This document shows positions 1 to 11,130 of a DNA stretch of 64,000 nucleotides, piece after piece (within the stretch, counting starts at the first letter, position 1; each line of letters starts with the position of its first letter). This DNA is from Rhynchopus euleeides (Eukaryota; Euglenozoa; Diplonemea; Diplonemida; Diplonemidae). The stretch lies in NCBI GenBank assembly GCA_963210315.1, contig OY723303.1, forward strand, positions 558,001 through 622,000, read 5' to 3'. The translations under genes and the position numbers were made by a program. The notes below the pieces were generated by a model. That model was not told the origin of the DNA and made no database searches. It saw only the letters and a program-made list of their open reading frames with translations.

Positions 1-3000
1 CCCGCCGGGGTTACCCTGCACCACCACCGCCTCACGGTCATCGGATGCAATCCGAACACCGCGGCTCAGCTTCCTATCCCACACCAGGCCCTGCAGGGGG
101 TTGGGCAGCGCCGCCGCCACAGGGCTCGGGGTGCGCGGGGTGCCGACCGCGGCGCTCAGCAGCCCCATCTTCTGCTGCAGCAGCCCGGTCTCCGCGGTGA
201 GCTGCGCCATCCTCCGCAGGGCAGACTCATTCTCCTCCCGCTTCTGCGACCACCACTGCCCCCACTGGTCCGCCACATCCCCGGGGAGCACCGCAGCAGG
301 CACGGCGGGCACAGCGGGCACGGCGGGCACCACCACCGCCGGCGACATCCCCACACCCACCGCTGGGCCCAACGCAGGGGTAACCTCTACAGCCCCCTCC
401 GCCGCCGCCACCACCGCGTCCTCTAGGAGGGCAGCGTGGCATGCCGCTGTTGCATCAGCCTGCTCCTGGGCGATAACCTGGCCAACCAGGCGGGCGGAAT
501 GCAAGGCATGAATCTGGTGGTGGATGGCAGCCTGCTCGTGATGTGCTCTGGCCTGCCTCTGGAGGATTTCGTATTCTGTCTCCAGCGGAGGGGAGCCCGA
601 CGCAGCAGCGGGGGGAGGCACGGCGAGGCCGTGGTAGGGCAGCAGCGGCACCGCCTCCGCGCAGGCCAGGCGGCGCGGGGAGCCCAGCGGGGGAGACATC
701 GCGACGACAGCCACATTCGGATCCCGCATCCGCAGGGGGGATCGGAGGCCACCACCACCCCCCTGCGCCCCGTCCTTCCTGTCGGGCGACACCAGCCCGC
801 GGGGTTGGTTTGAGGACCCGACATCACCCCCGCCACGCTCCCGCCACGGCGACTGCAGCGGGGGTGCCGGGCTGCGGGAGCGAGCCGGTGACTCCAGGAA
901 GCACACCTCCTCCACAGGCTCAAACTGCACCACGCGCACCACGGGCCCCCCCGCGGGCAGCGGCGGGGGCACCTCACAGCCCATGCGGGATGGGGACTCC
1001 AGGGGGGCACGCGGCACGACTGGGCACACCTCTGCTGCGGGGGGTGGGACCACCGCCACCATCAGGGGGTTGCCCAACGCAGAGGCGTGGCGTGGCTGCT
1101 GCGGCTGCGGCGGGGGCGCCTCGGAGGTCAGCGGGAGGGGCGCAGCGGAGGTGGGGGCGGGTGCGGGCGCGCTCACCCCTGCCCCTGCCGTTGGGGAGAC
1201 GCGCGCGACATACCCCATGCGGTGTGCGACAGTCCCGCACGCCTCCGCCAGCTGCGGCGTCGCAGGGGCGGCCGGCACAGCCTCGGGACCCACAGACACA
1301 GTGCTGGCAGTGGCTGCAGCCCCGCCCCCAATGTGGTGGTAGTGCCCCGCCGGCTCCACCCACTCCCCCACAGCTGACGGCGGCGGGGGAGGCCCCGACT
1401 CCACAGCGCGCGACTGCGGCTGCGACGGGGGCCGGGGGAGAGCGGCTGCCGCAGTGGCGGCGGGGGGGCGTGGGTTGGACACGGCGCCCCCGTCGAAGCC
1501 CTCGCCGTATTGCGCTGATGGTGGCTCGGAGGAGGGGGGAGGGTTGGAGGACCCGCAGGCGATGGAGTGGGCTGCGATGGAGGAGCGCGGGTCGCATGCT
1601 GCGGACTGCACGTCGGGGGTCTGTGGCATGCAGCCTGCGGAGCGGAGGTCGGGGATGCTGGAGTCGAAGGATGGGGCAACCCCCACGGATCGGGCGTCGA
1701 CAGGCATCGCGCTGCATGCTGCGGAGCGGGCGTCGAGGGACTGCGGCATGCATCCGACGGAGCGGAGGTCCGCCGTGGTGGAGTCGAAGGAGGGTGCTGT
1801 CACACCTGCGGAGCGGAGATCGATCGGCGTCTGCGGGTCGCAACCTGCAGAACGCAGCTCGAAAGATTCTGGCGCACACCCTGCAGAGCGCATCTCGGCA
1901 GGGGTCTGCGGCATGCATCCGACGGAGCGGAGCTCTGCAGGCGTGAGGGGTGTGCAGCCCGCAGAGGCGATGTCGACTGTCCTCTCGCACCCCACAGAGC
2001 GCGTGTCTGCGCGGGCCTCGGTGCTGGCGTGGGCGAATTCACGCGCGTCGGGGGCGCGCTCCACCTCCACAACCTTTTCGACGGCGTAGGGAACCTGCAC
2101 CTCGACAACGCGTTCGACGATCTTCTCCACAACCTCCTTCGGGACGGGGACGGTCTGCACAGCGACAGGTCGACCCATCGGCACCACCGGCTCCGCCGGT
2201 GGGTCGCACTGCGCCCCACGGGATGCCATCTCGCTGATGGCGAGGCAGGCGCGGTCGTCTGTCTGCGGCGGGGCTGTCTGCGCCCCGGAGTCCTCCACAG
2301 CTGCGGTGTGGGTCTGCACGCCCACTGCCCCGACGTCGGGCCCTGCGGTCTGCGAGTCGGCTGCGGCGGTGTCGGGGGTGAACTGGCAGGGGACGTGTGA
2401 CACCACAGGCTCCGCCTGTGAGCCGGAGTCCCGGAGAAGAGGAGCGGCCCTTGCGAGTGTGCTCTTCATGACGATGAGCTGCGGGGCGTCCTGTGGAGTC
2501 AGGGGTGTGGGTGTGGGTGATATGTGCGAGACAGAGTGAGAGAGAGAAAGGTGTGCGGGCATTACCGCCGAGTTGTGGATTGATAGCCGCCTCAGATTTG
2601 GCGGGCATAGCACGCCGGTCAGCATACCGTCTGTGTGCCCCACTCCTCCACCTCGTCTGGCACCGTCTGCTGCCCGAGGGACACCATGTCTGGCGGCGGT
2701 GCCGTCTGCACGCAGCCCTCGGCTGTGTCCAGCAGGGTCTGGCCCGAGGCATCTGCCACGTCGACTTCTGTCTGGCCTGCAGCGTCAGCCACCTCCACGC
2801 CAAATGCAGAGAGGCATGCGTCTTCGACGGGTGTGAGTTCCTGCAAGGGGTTGGGGGTGGAGGTAGCGGAGGGCGGAGAGGATGTGCCCGTGTGTGCGGT
2901 TCACCCCCCCCCCCCCTTGTTTAGTTCCGTTTAGCAACAGGGTTTTGATGTGAAGAATCCAGCAGGGAGGAACTGTTGTCACAAACACAGGGGGTACACC

Positions 3001-5780
3001 CCCACCCCCACGCACCCCCCTGACGCCACGCAACGCATACCGTCTGATGTGCAGCATCACGCGTGTCGACAAGCCACTCCTGCACGGGAGGGTGGGTGGT
3101 GTGATGAATGGGAACATGACGCACATCTCCTCCAATATTGGAGGAGATGTGGTATTGGCGGGCCCATCAACCCAACAGACACACCCACGCGTGGACCCTT
3201 TTATTTTTGAAAAGCGCCGGCATCACCCGGTGGGGCAGACACCAGCAACCCCGGCAACCCACACTTCAAGCCCACAACGCACCCCGCAAGCCAGGCAACG
3301 CCACCCCACACACCGCACCATACCTCCTCTGCCTCCTCCTCATCCGTCACGGTGACACGCTCCACCACCAGTGTGGCCGGCAGGCCTATGAGCGTCACCC
3401 CACTCGCAGACGCCACCAGGGGGCGGGCCAGCTCACGCGGGGTGGACTTCGGCCCCTGCTGGGAGCTCGAAGCACGCGACAGGGTGTGTGGGGAGGAGGC
3501 GGGCGTGCCCTGCTCCGCAGGGCGCGCCTCCGGCACCAGGGCAAGCTGCCAGCCGTCGTGGGACGGCTGCGACTTGCGCGGGGTGCTCACCGTCGCCACA
3601 TCCGCTGTCGGGGTCGATGCGCGCGACTCCGGCGCAGCAACGCGCACCACGTCGTAGGCAGACGAGGATGGCGGCATGGAGGGCACAGGACAGTGCCCCG
3701 ACTCTTGGAACGTCACCACCGACGGCGTGAGGGTGCGCTCGCTGGGGGTCTCCTCCTCCACCTGCAGCGCTGCCTGAGCAGGCCGCTCGGGCGACACAAG
3801 CACCAACCGCTGCTGCAGAGGCTGCTGAGTCGGCGGTGGCGGCGGCGGTGGCGACTGCGCCACGGGCCTCTCGGGCGACAGCCTCGCCACGGCAGGCACC
3901 TCCGCCTCCACCGGGACAGCCTCCTCGCTCACATGGGGGATCAGCTGCGCCTTGGGGCTCGCCGCCCGCAGGGGCGACAGGCGCGCCTTCGCGCCGCCGC
4001 CCCCGACACCACCGCGCCCTCTTCGGGTCCGCTGAGGCGACAGGGGGCGCACCCGCTCCAGCACCGCCGCCACAACCTCCTGCTGTTCCGCAGGGGGCTG
4101 CGGCTGCGGCTGGGCCTCGCCACGCTCGGGGGACACCATGGGGTACTTCTTGCGGACAGGCGACACCAGCGCTGCGCGCTGCTGGTGCTGAGGGGACCCA
4201 GGGGGCGACATGATGGAGGACGGCATCGCCACCACCGCCTCCTCCTCCGCCGCGGCAGCGGCGGCGACGGGGGGCCCCGCCACGAAGGGGCGGGACACCG
4301 GCAGCAGCGACAGGCGCGTGGGGCTGAGGTCGTCGGCGCACCCCTGGTGGCGGCGCGGGGAGAGGCGCCGGCTGCAGGGCTCGCTGCACTTCGCAACGCT
4401 GATGCTGTCGCCGAGGTCAACCTCCGACACGCGCGACATCGCCGTGGCGCGGGGGAAGTGCAGCGGGAACCCCGCCGCCGCCGGAGGCGGCGGCGGCGGG
4501 GGGCGCGGCTGCGGCAAGAGGAGGGGCTGCACACACTGCTGCTGCTGCAGCGCCGACCCCCCGACAGCCGCACGCAGCGCTGCGGACGCCTCGGCAACCG
4601 CAACCTGCGCCGCGCTCGCCGCAGCCTCCGCAGCGAGCTTCGACACCACATCCGGCATGGGCACACCACCCCACACGGGCTGCCCAATATCCGTCGTCGG
4701 CGTCGGTCCCCTCGACGGCTGCGACTGCGCCGACGACGCCACAGCCACCGGCAGGTGAAACCGCTGCGGCGGCAACGGCGGATCCTCCACCGGCATCACA
4801 GGCGTGGTGTAGGCTGACGCTTTCGGCGGCTGCGGCGGCACCACGGGCTGCCGCACCGCGGCGGCGGCCGCTGCCGCCGCCGCCACCGCCTCCCCCTTCA
4901 CGGAGCTGATCCCGCGCGCCAACTCCTCCGCAAGCTCGGATCGCAGGCGCACCATCATGCCGTCATACATCTCCTCCTTTGTCATCTCTGACCGGACCGA
5001 CGCGCAGTCCCCACCACCCTGCTGCAGCGGCGTGCTGGGCAGCACCACCATCGGCACCATGCAGGGGAACTGCGGCTGCGGCTGCGGCTGCGGCGGCTGC
5101 CGAACCCTCTGGGGCGAAACGCACTCCGCACGCTGCACATCACCCTGCCGCATCCGGAGCGGGGACTCCCCCCGCACAACCCCGCCCCCCTGCGCGGGGT
5201 GGTGTGCCACCAGGGCAACACCAGCCGCCCGATCCGCGGCTTTTCTGATCTTCTCTATAGGGCTCTGCGGTCGGCCTCCGCCATAGTGTGGCGACTCCGC
5301 CTCGGCGATGCGGGAAATCCTCTCGGGGGGTGGGGAGATGCATCCCGCCGCAGCACGCCCCGGTGAGGGCTGGCATGTCGCAGTTGTTGTGTCGCTGACG
5401 CACGAAGGCTCCCGCGCCCTGCAGACCGAGGCGTACCCCTCCGGGAGGGAGACATGGTGGTGCCCGACGTACATCTTGCTGGATGCCCGCAGCTGCCTCA
5501 CCCTCCGCATGACCTCCTCTTCAGACGCCGCGGTGCTGCTCCCCTGCTGGCTCTGTTGCAACGCCTCTTCGCTTCCGCCGTGCCCCCCAACCTCAACAGG
5601 CCCATCCCGGGTGTACGCAGCAACATATGCTCTCCCGCTTGTCGCCTGGTCGTAAGAAAGAGGAGTCCACCCGACGTGCGGCTTCAAACCCCTCTGAGAT
5701 TGCCGTTCCTTCTCCCTCTCTGCAAGATCAGGGTGGACTGGCGAGGTCCGCCGGCACTGCCTTGACAGCGGGAGAGGCAT
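1..5780 (-). CDS. Long disordered scaffold-like protein, 3' end beyond window
   Basis: Reconstructed from four minus-strand exons: 5780-3324, 3079-3041, 2840-2628 and 2490 to beyond base 1. The introns are 244, 200 and 137 bp, all start GTATG, end CAG and are phase 0. At least 1733 residues are encoded and the last frame is still open at the window edge. Residues 1-819 are low-complexity (Pro, Ala, Gln) with many S-P-x-R/K sites (SPER, SPQR, SPLR, SPVRK), which match the CDK phosphorylation consensus. Residues about 830-1010 hold eleven Q-T dipeptides (GQT, VQT, TQT), like dynein light chain LC8 docking sites. At about 1016-1044 there is an EKIVERVVEV / EKVVEVER segment recalling alveolin or articulin. 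At about 1062-1214 come about twelve R-S-[VA]-[GA]-[CV] repeats. Predicted helical segments lie near 1537-1597 and 1644-1684. The ATG at 5780 is the first in frame, but an upstream exon cannot be excluded because a CTTGCAG acceptor-like site lies just inside. I do not recognise the whole protein; a cytoskeletal scaffold is an inference. Confidence 0.72.
1545..2015 (-). repeat. Coding repeat, R-S-[VA]-[GA]-[CV] units
   Basis: Imperfect tandem coding repeat in exon 4 of the scaffold-like gene. About twelve units of 9-18 residues each carry RSVGC, RSAGC, RSVGV or RSAAC, often followed by MPQTP or APSFDS. The DNA units are similar (CGCTCCGCAGG-type cores on the minus strand), so they arose by local duplication. 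Confidence 0.8.
3122..3151. repeat. 30-bp perfect palindrome in intron 1
   Basis: A perfect inverted repeat with arms CACATCTCCTCCAAT and its complement and no spacer. It lies inside the first intron of the scaffold-like gene, 43 bp upstream (in gene sense) of the 39-nt mini-exon. It could form a strong RNA hairpin near that exon. Confidence 0.9.
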
Positions 5781-7395
5781 ATCGCGGTGGTGCAGAGGGT
5801 GGGGGGGTGGGGGGAGAGCGACGGCTTTATGTAAGGCACCCCTCCACCCCTCACCCCCCCCACTCGGAGAGGGTGGCAGCGGCCGTGTGTGTGTGGGGGG
5901 GGGGGGGGGGGGGTGGGGGGTTTGGGTGTGTGTGTGGGTGTGTGTCAGAGGGGGTGTCCCCCCAAAAACCCGACCCCCGCACCACTGCCTCTACTGGGGA
6001 GGGGGGGGGGAGGGGGGCTGTGGGTGGTGGTGTGGTGGGAGAGGGGGAGGGTCAGTTGCTCAACGCGCACAAGCATAGCGCATGCCCCGTTTGGATTGAA
6101 AAAGTCGGGCGTGTGCATGTCAGTTTTGGTAACAGATTTGCGTAGGTCTTTCCACTGTTGAATCCACAGATGTGAGGGCGAGTCTATAACCACTTGGCAG
6201 AGGGCATCGAATCTCCTTCCACAGCCGCGGCTCGATGTGTGGCTCTTACATGTTCTAGAGGATTTGCGCAACCGTCACAACGGCTACACCGTCAACGACG
6301 CTGCCAAGTTCAACGGACTCGAAGTTTCCAACAATCGCAAACGCCGGCAAGCGCCGAGAGGCTGTGGCTGGACGCAATGCCACATCAAAGTTGAGGGGAA
6401 GACTGCTCGCCGTTGGTTCCCGCCTGCAGCCGAAGCTGTGAACGAATCAGTTGCAGATGCGATGGGCCTGAATCACTTTGCCGAGATGGCGGCTGGGCTC
6501 CATGATGCGCCAAGCGCCGAGTGGGCATGATTTTGCTCCACCAATTGATGCTGCTCCGGCGGCCGGGCAGGTGCAGAACCCCGTGACGCACGGCACGGCC
6601 ACCCTCAGTAGTCTGTGCGTCGCTGTAAGGCTATTTGTCCCCGATGCGCTGTTCTCCTTGTCTGTGCAATCCATGGCCCAAATCATGTGGGCTGTGCCCG
6701 TGATGAGATCTGTCGTCTAGAGGGTTGACGGCGGCCGCTCTCCGGAGTACTCGCCGCAGACCAAATCACATCAGGGCACGGAGCGCGGGAAGCTTCGACA
6801 CACCCGTGAGCGGCAGAGGTGCAAAGCGCTCTCTGGAGAGCGTCTGGAGGCGGAGAATCGCCGCCTGAAGAATCTGCTGCTTCTCGTCCGGAAGGGAGGC
6901 TGCTGACATACACTGCCTCTCTCCGCAGCAAAGGCAAAGGGTGTGCACCACGGGGGGCGTGGTGGGGGAGCGGAGGGGGGAGCAGCTGTTACACAACATC
7001 ATCTAACCCGTTTTTTTGCCGTTTAGTGTATACTGGCATTGGGCCAACGTTCTGCGCTTCCGAGCGATGCAACCTACCCCCCCCCCCCTCCCCAACCCAC
7101 TCCTTTGGACATATCGACACCGATCGCCTTGATATTGCGACACAACCAGGGCAGTGGTGCGCACAGTCAACGCCAGAAGGCGGTGCTGATCCAAAGGCGG
7201 TGGCAGACACACCAGATAAGAGGGGGCAGTTCCCTCTCCGTCGGGGGGCATGCGGTAACCCTCCAAACCCAAGCCGTGTTGCGTCAGCAGGGAATCAGGA
7301 AACCGTGCACAACTGTAGCTCGCACAGTGTTGTTGGCTCAACTCTTCTCCATCACATGATTCAGCCCTTCACCTCCGATATTCAACGCATCCTGT
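5781..7395. other. Intergenic stretch with G-runs and a possible decayed exon
   Basis: No gene accepted here. 5880-5960 and 6000-6050 are long G/GT runs. In plus-strand frame, 6720-6906 could encode a short basic, leucine-rich coiled-coil tail (RLEAENRRLKNLLLLVRK, then stop), but there is no start codon and no clear partner exon. 7078-7090 is a C-run. I see no RNA gene. Confidence 0.5.
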
Positions 7396-7494
7396 GGGGG
7401 CCTCGCTGCCAGTCATAGCTCGTCAGTCAGTGAGGGGAAGTGGGCCGTAGCTCCCTTTTCCTCACATCAGTCACACCTGGTAGCGAGGGCCCCC
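7396..7494. mobile_element. Family A inverted-repeat element (99 bp copy)
   Basis: Starts GGGGGCCTCGCTGCCAGTCA and ends CTGGTAGCGAGGGCCCCC. The interior (GTCAGTCAGTGAGGGGAAGT) matches the copies at 9581, 21179 and 32291. Ends are slightly degenerate and no target duplication is clear, so it may be an old copy. Confidence 0.8.
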
Positions 7495-7554
7495 ATGAGA
7501 GAAAGTGTATGGTGAGAGGGGGAACTTCGTGTGATTTACCGAGCAACACACACG

Positions 7555-8925
7555 TCAGCACACCGCCCCGAGGATCGCAGCGGAGAGCTCCCGGTAGACG
7601 AAAGGTTGGAAGTGCCCGATCTGATCGACATAAGCACGGCTGCACTTCTCCCGCGTCGCAGACATCGCCTCCCCCCACAGCGGCTGCGCCGGGACACCCC
7701 CGCTCTGCACCCCGGCCGGCACCCCCAGCGCCTGCCCCAGCTGCCGCGTCACCCCTAGCGCATCGAGATGCATCCACGGCACCTCCCGCCGCGACAGAAA
7801 CTCCTGCATCCGCTGCTCCGCATGGTGCGTGCCGCCGGTGCAGGGGTGAGTCGCACCCACCCACAGCAGTCGGGGCGACACCCCTTCCCCTCCGCCTTTG
7901 CCACTGCTGGTGAGTGCCTCCAGGCTGGAGAGAATTTTTGCAACCGTCTCGGGATCCTGCATGAAGGAGGGATACCACAGCCCGGTGTTGAAGACAATCG
8001 CATCGTAGGCAATGCCCTGCTCCTTGAGGTGGGCTGCAAGCTCGGGGACCAATCCCCTCCACCCCCCGCTGGTGTGGCCCTGCCGCCCCCCTGCAGCGGA
8101 GGAGGTGATATCGCATCCTTTATGGGGATAGCCTGCGCCGTGCCCTCCAAACTTTCCGTGCATGAAGAAGAAGTCTGCGGAGATCTCGCCACCCCCGCCA
8201 CCACTGCGGTAGAACCGGTTCTCCTTCTGCCCCCGCCAGAACCTGCGTGTCTCCTTCTTCCCCCGCTGCGGGCGCTGCGGGTCGCGGTGGCAGTCGCAGC
8301 ACATCTTGCCTCCAAACCCCGCCGTTGTCCCGTTGAGAAAGCCTTGCCACGACGGCCACTCCTTTTGCCACAACATGCTGAGGCCGCCCCCGCCATCCAA
8401 CGGCATCCCCGACTCCGGCTCGCCGGAGCGGTGTTGGGTGAGCCAGCTGTTCGCAGATGCCCTCACCGCTGCACGCTCCTCCCACCCGTGGAGCCCTCTC
8501 AGCATTGCCAGATAGGTGTAGCGGAGGATACTGTCCCCGACAAACAGCAGCCGCCTCCCCGACATGCAGCTGCGAATCTCGCTCTCCGATCGGACCAGCC
8601 ACCTCCGTGGTGTCCCCCCGTCGGACCCAGGTGACGAGAAACCCAGCTCTCTCAGCACATAAGGCGGAGATCCAGCATTGCCCCTCTCAGCGGGTTCCGG
8701 TTGTGCCCACGCAAGGTGCTGCTCGGAGATGACGGTCACGCCGGAGGGGCTGCGCAGCCCAGGGGTTGTGCGGGGGCGGGGCGGCTCTGGAGGGGCGGCG
8801 GCGGCGTGGGTGTGGTGGCGCTGGGTTAGCTGCGGGAGGAGAGAGGCTCCGAGGGAGACGGCGGCGGCGCAGCAGAGGAGCAGGCGCATGGTGGAGCCCA
8901 GACGCCTCGGTGGGTCATCGCTCAT
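7555..8925 (-). CDS. PC-esterase (GDS-type acyl-esterase/transferase), membrane-anchored
   Basis: A 456-aa protein of the PC-esterase clan, which adds or removes acyl groups on glycans, normally in the Golgi lumen or outside the cell. Residues 13-34 are a hydrophobic signal-anchor (LLLCCAAAVSLGASLLPQL) after a short charged N-terminus. The block RRLLFVGDSILRYTYLAMLR carries the GDS nucleophile at Ser132. IVFNTGLWYPS is the typical central motif. Near the C-terminus, DQIGHF supplies the Asp434/His438 pair. I chose the ATG at 8925, the first in-frame ATG of the open frame; Met13 (8889) is the alternative. Single exon. C-rich DNA precedes the start. The acceptor substrate cannot be told from sequence; plant TBL and animal CASD1-type enzymes are distant relatives. 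Confidence 0.75.
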   Translation of the reverse strand: MSDDPPRRLGSTMRLLLCCAAAVSLGASLLPQLTQRHHTHAAAAPPEPPRPRTTPGLRSPSGVTVISEQHLAWAQPEPAERGNAGSPPYVLRELGFSSPGSDGGTPRRWLVRSESEIRSCMSGRRLLFVGDSILRYTYLAMLRGLHGWEERAAVRASANSWLTQHRSGEPESGMPLDGGGGLSMLWQKEWPSWQGFLNGTTAGFGGKMCCDCHRDPQRPQRGKKETRRFWRGQKENRFYRSGGGGGEISADFFFMHGKFGGHGAGYPHKGCDITSSAAGGRQGHTSGGWRGLVPELAAHLKEQGIAYDAIVFNTGLWYPSFMQDPETVAKILSSLEALTSSGKGGGEGVSPRLLWVGATHPCTGGTHHAEQRMQEFLSRREVPWMHLDALGVTRQLGQALGVPAGVQSGGVPAQPLWGEAMSATREKCSRAYVDQIGHFQPFVYRELSAAILGAVC

Positions 8926-9580
8926 GCACCGGCGGGGGAGGGGGGGGGGGGTGTGTGGTGAAGTAGAAGTGAGAGAGGAAATCAGGGCTGGCCTCCCTTT
9001 CACTCGTTATGCAGGTTGTGTCCGAGATCCTGTGTTATACTCACGGCGGGGCGGGGTGAGGGTGGGGTGCGCACCTGTCTGTGTATGTGTGTGCCCTGCA
9101 TGTGATGACAACAGTCCTTTTTTTTACCGTGACCTGAGGAAGGTGACAGCACAATATTTTTTTGTGCCTGCTTTTGGCTACGCCGAACGTACAAAGAACC
9201 CGTACTCATTTCGCGTTAACGCAGACACCCTGTCCAGCAACTGTGGGAGAACACTTCCGGCGGGGTAGAGGAGGGGGTAGAGGCAGGGGGGTGGGGGTGG
9301 GGGGGGTGGAGGCAGGTCCCCCCTTCCCCTGTCGGCCTGGAGATTCTTTACTGCACACACGGCATTTCCCGCTGGATTAAGCGTCGCACTGAACACAGTG
9401 TGCCACACGCAGAGGTGGGGAAAAGCGCCCATTTTTTTTGGGAATCGCCAAACGACCCACCAGCAGTGACGTGTGCGACAAGACAGGGGCAGTGCCATTC
9501 AAGGCTCTCTCGATGTAGCCTGAGGCACTGTGGTTTGCTGTGATGACCATTCCGTGTTTTTTTAAAAATCTGAAAACTAT
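8926..9580. other. Intergenic, with a degenerate dispersed repeat
   Basis: No gene seen. 9110-9265 (ACCGTGACCTGAGG, then CACCCTGTCCAGCAACTGTG) recurs at 17280-17370 and partly at 36608-36630, so it belongs to a dispersed repeat family of unknown type. 9240-9320 is a G-run. Confidence 0.6.
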
Positions 9581-9689
9581 GGGGGCCCTCGCTACCAGTC
9601 ACTACTCGTCACTGCTCGTCAGCCAGTGAGGGGAAGTGCGCCGTGGCTCACTTTTTCTCACTCAGTCACACTTGGTAGCGAAGGCCCCC
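9581..9689. mobile_element. Family A inverted-repeat element, 109 bp, TSD TAT
   Basis: Terminal inverted repeats GGGGGCCCTCGCTACCAG and CTTGGTAGCGAAGGCCCCC, flanked on both sides by TAT (9578-9580 and 9690-9692). No coding capacity. It is inserted in the left target duplication of the hAT-like element that starts at 9695. Confidence 0.92.
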
Positions 9690-9694
9690 TATAC

Positions 9695-10886
9695 CAGGGT
9701 ATAAGATAGACTTTTTTTCTGGCGCCGTTTTCCGGTTTTTCTGGTTTTGAAAATTTTTCGCGCGCGCCTTCGGCGCGCGCGACCCGCGCAAACCCTCCCA
9801 GAATCTGAGAGGGCCCGGTGCCTGCGCGCGTCCTGTCGTACTGAGGCTGCTTGGTGGGGCAGGCGCAGCAGCTGCTTTGAAAGTTTGGACTCTCGGCCAA
9901 AAAACCGGTCTGGTGCAATTTTTTTACGCAGGGGGGTCTGGGGGGCGGAGCCCCCCAGCCGCCGGAGGCCACGGTAGTGATCATCTGTTCCCTACAGTCT
10001 GGATTCGCTTGTAAGTAGGAAGGCTTCGCTGTATCGCAGCCCGGCCAGCAGGAGATCACTGGTCCTTGAGGGTTCAACCTTCAGGGTGGAGGAGGACGGG
10101 GGAGCGACCACTCGTGACAGGTGTGCGTTGTGGGTGGAGTGGGTGCACGACAGAATGGCCAAAGGGTCCACGAGATCTCTGCACACATTCCGTTATCGAG
10201 GAAATGGGCACCTAGCTGTGACGACAGGCAACAAACAAATCTCATCTGTTAGTTGCCCCCAATAGGCTTGGCGACCTTCAAGATTGCTTGAAAGTCGTTC
10301 GTGTTCTCGTCTCAGCCCTCCAGACAAGCAGATCTGTCTCGAGTTGGTGGGCTGTCGCCATGTATTCGATGGCACCGAGTGACGCTGCACAGAGGCAGAC
10401 GACACGGTGAACTCCAGCGGAGGTTACCCTACCTCCGCTGGAGTACACCGTGTGTCTCCCATGAGTCTCAACTAGCGGGAGTCGTAAATTAGCTGGAAAA
10501 TAGACTCCCGTCTCCAGTACAGACTGCAGTCTTAGACTCCCTCTTAGACACTCGCTAGGGTGGCTGGAGTCCACCATGTGTGCACCTTCAAAACAGAAGA
10601 GGCCTGCATGACGAGGGCATCACCACCCACCGGGCCCCACCGGGCCACCCGCTAGGTCCATTTTTTCTTCTCCGCTTCTCTGCCTTCTTTGGACTATTTG
10701 AGCTCTGTGCGGATCACGATGGGGTCACTTTCTATTTTTTTATGGCGTTTTTTCTGACTGTTTTACTGTCCCAAAGTCACAAAAAAACCGCCAAAAATGA
10801 GATCGACCTTTTTTTTTCTCCAGAAAACCGGGAACCGGGAAACCCTGGTTTTGAAAACCGGAAAACCAGACCTATCTTATCCCCTG
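9695..10886. mobile_element. hAT-like non-autonomous element, 1192 bp, TSD ACTATAC
   Basis: Left end CAGGGTATAAGATAG, right end CTATCTTATCCCCTG, that is inverted CAGGG[TG]ATAAGATAG termini, followed by further inverted similarity (CCGGTTTT...GGTTTTGAAAA). CAGGG termini are typical of hAT transposons. ACTATAC flanks the right end (10887-10893), and the same 7 bp flank the left end once the family A insertion at 9581 is removed. No transposase frame found. It contains GGGGTCTGGGGGGCGGAGCC hairpin DNA at 9930-9960. Confidence 0.75.
10401..10456. repeat. Hairpin, ~24-bp arms
   Basis: Arms built on ACTCCAGCGGAGGT and ACCTCCGCTGGAGT with ACGGTG/CACCGT extensions and a 6-nt loop. Inside the hAT-like element. 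Confidence 0.85.
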
Positions 10887-11130
10887 ACTATACGTGCCCC
10901 TCCCCCCCCCCCCCCCAACCCCACCCAGATCGTGAAGTGGCATCAATACGTGACAACAAACCAATACCGCCGAGAAATTGTTTTGCTGGAACGCAGACAC
11001 TTCCCGCCCCACTCTTTGGTACACCACTCCCCTCTGACCCGATGGGGGTGGTGCGAGTGGGGTATCGCAAGATATGTCTCAAGGCACAGATGGTTTTTTT
11101 AAAGCTGCGAACTATTAAAAAATAAATAAA

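Noticed and set aside
543-1946. 467-aa plus-strand frame
   Set aside because: Antisense shadow of exon 4 of the scaffold-like gene, which is open without interruption on the minus strand, spliced in frame and repeat-structured.
3138-4817. 559-aa plus-strand frame
   Set aside because: Antisense to exon 1 of the scaffold-like gene; Arg/His-rich composition typical of shadow frames in G+C-rich DNA.
6237-6530. 97-aa plus-strand frame
   Set aside because: No domain, no supporting splice site of the GTATG type, and overlapping frames on the other strand.
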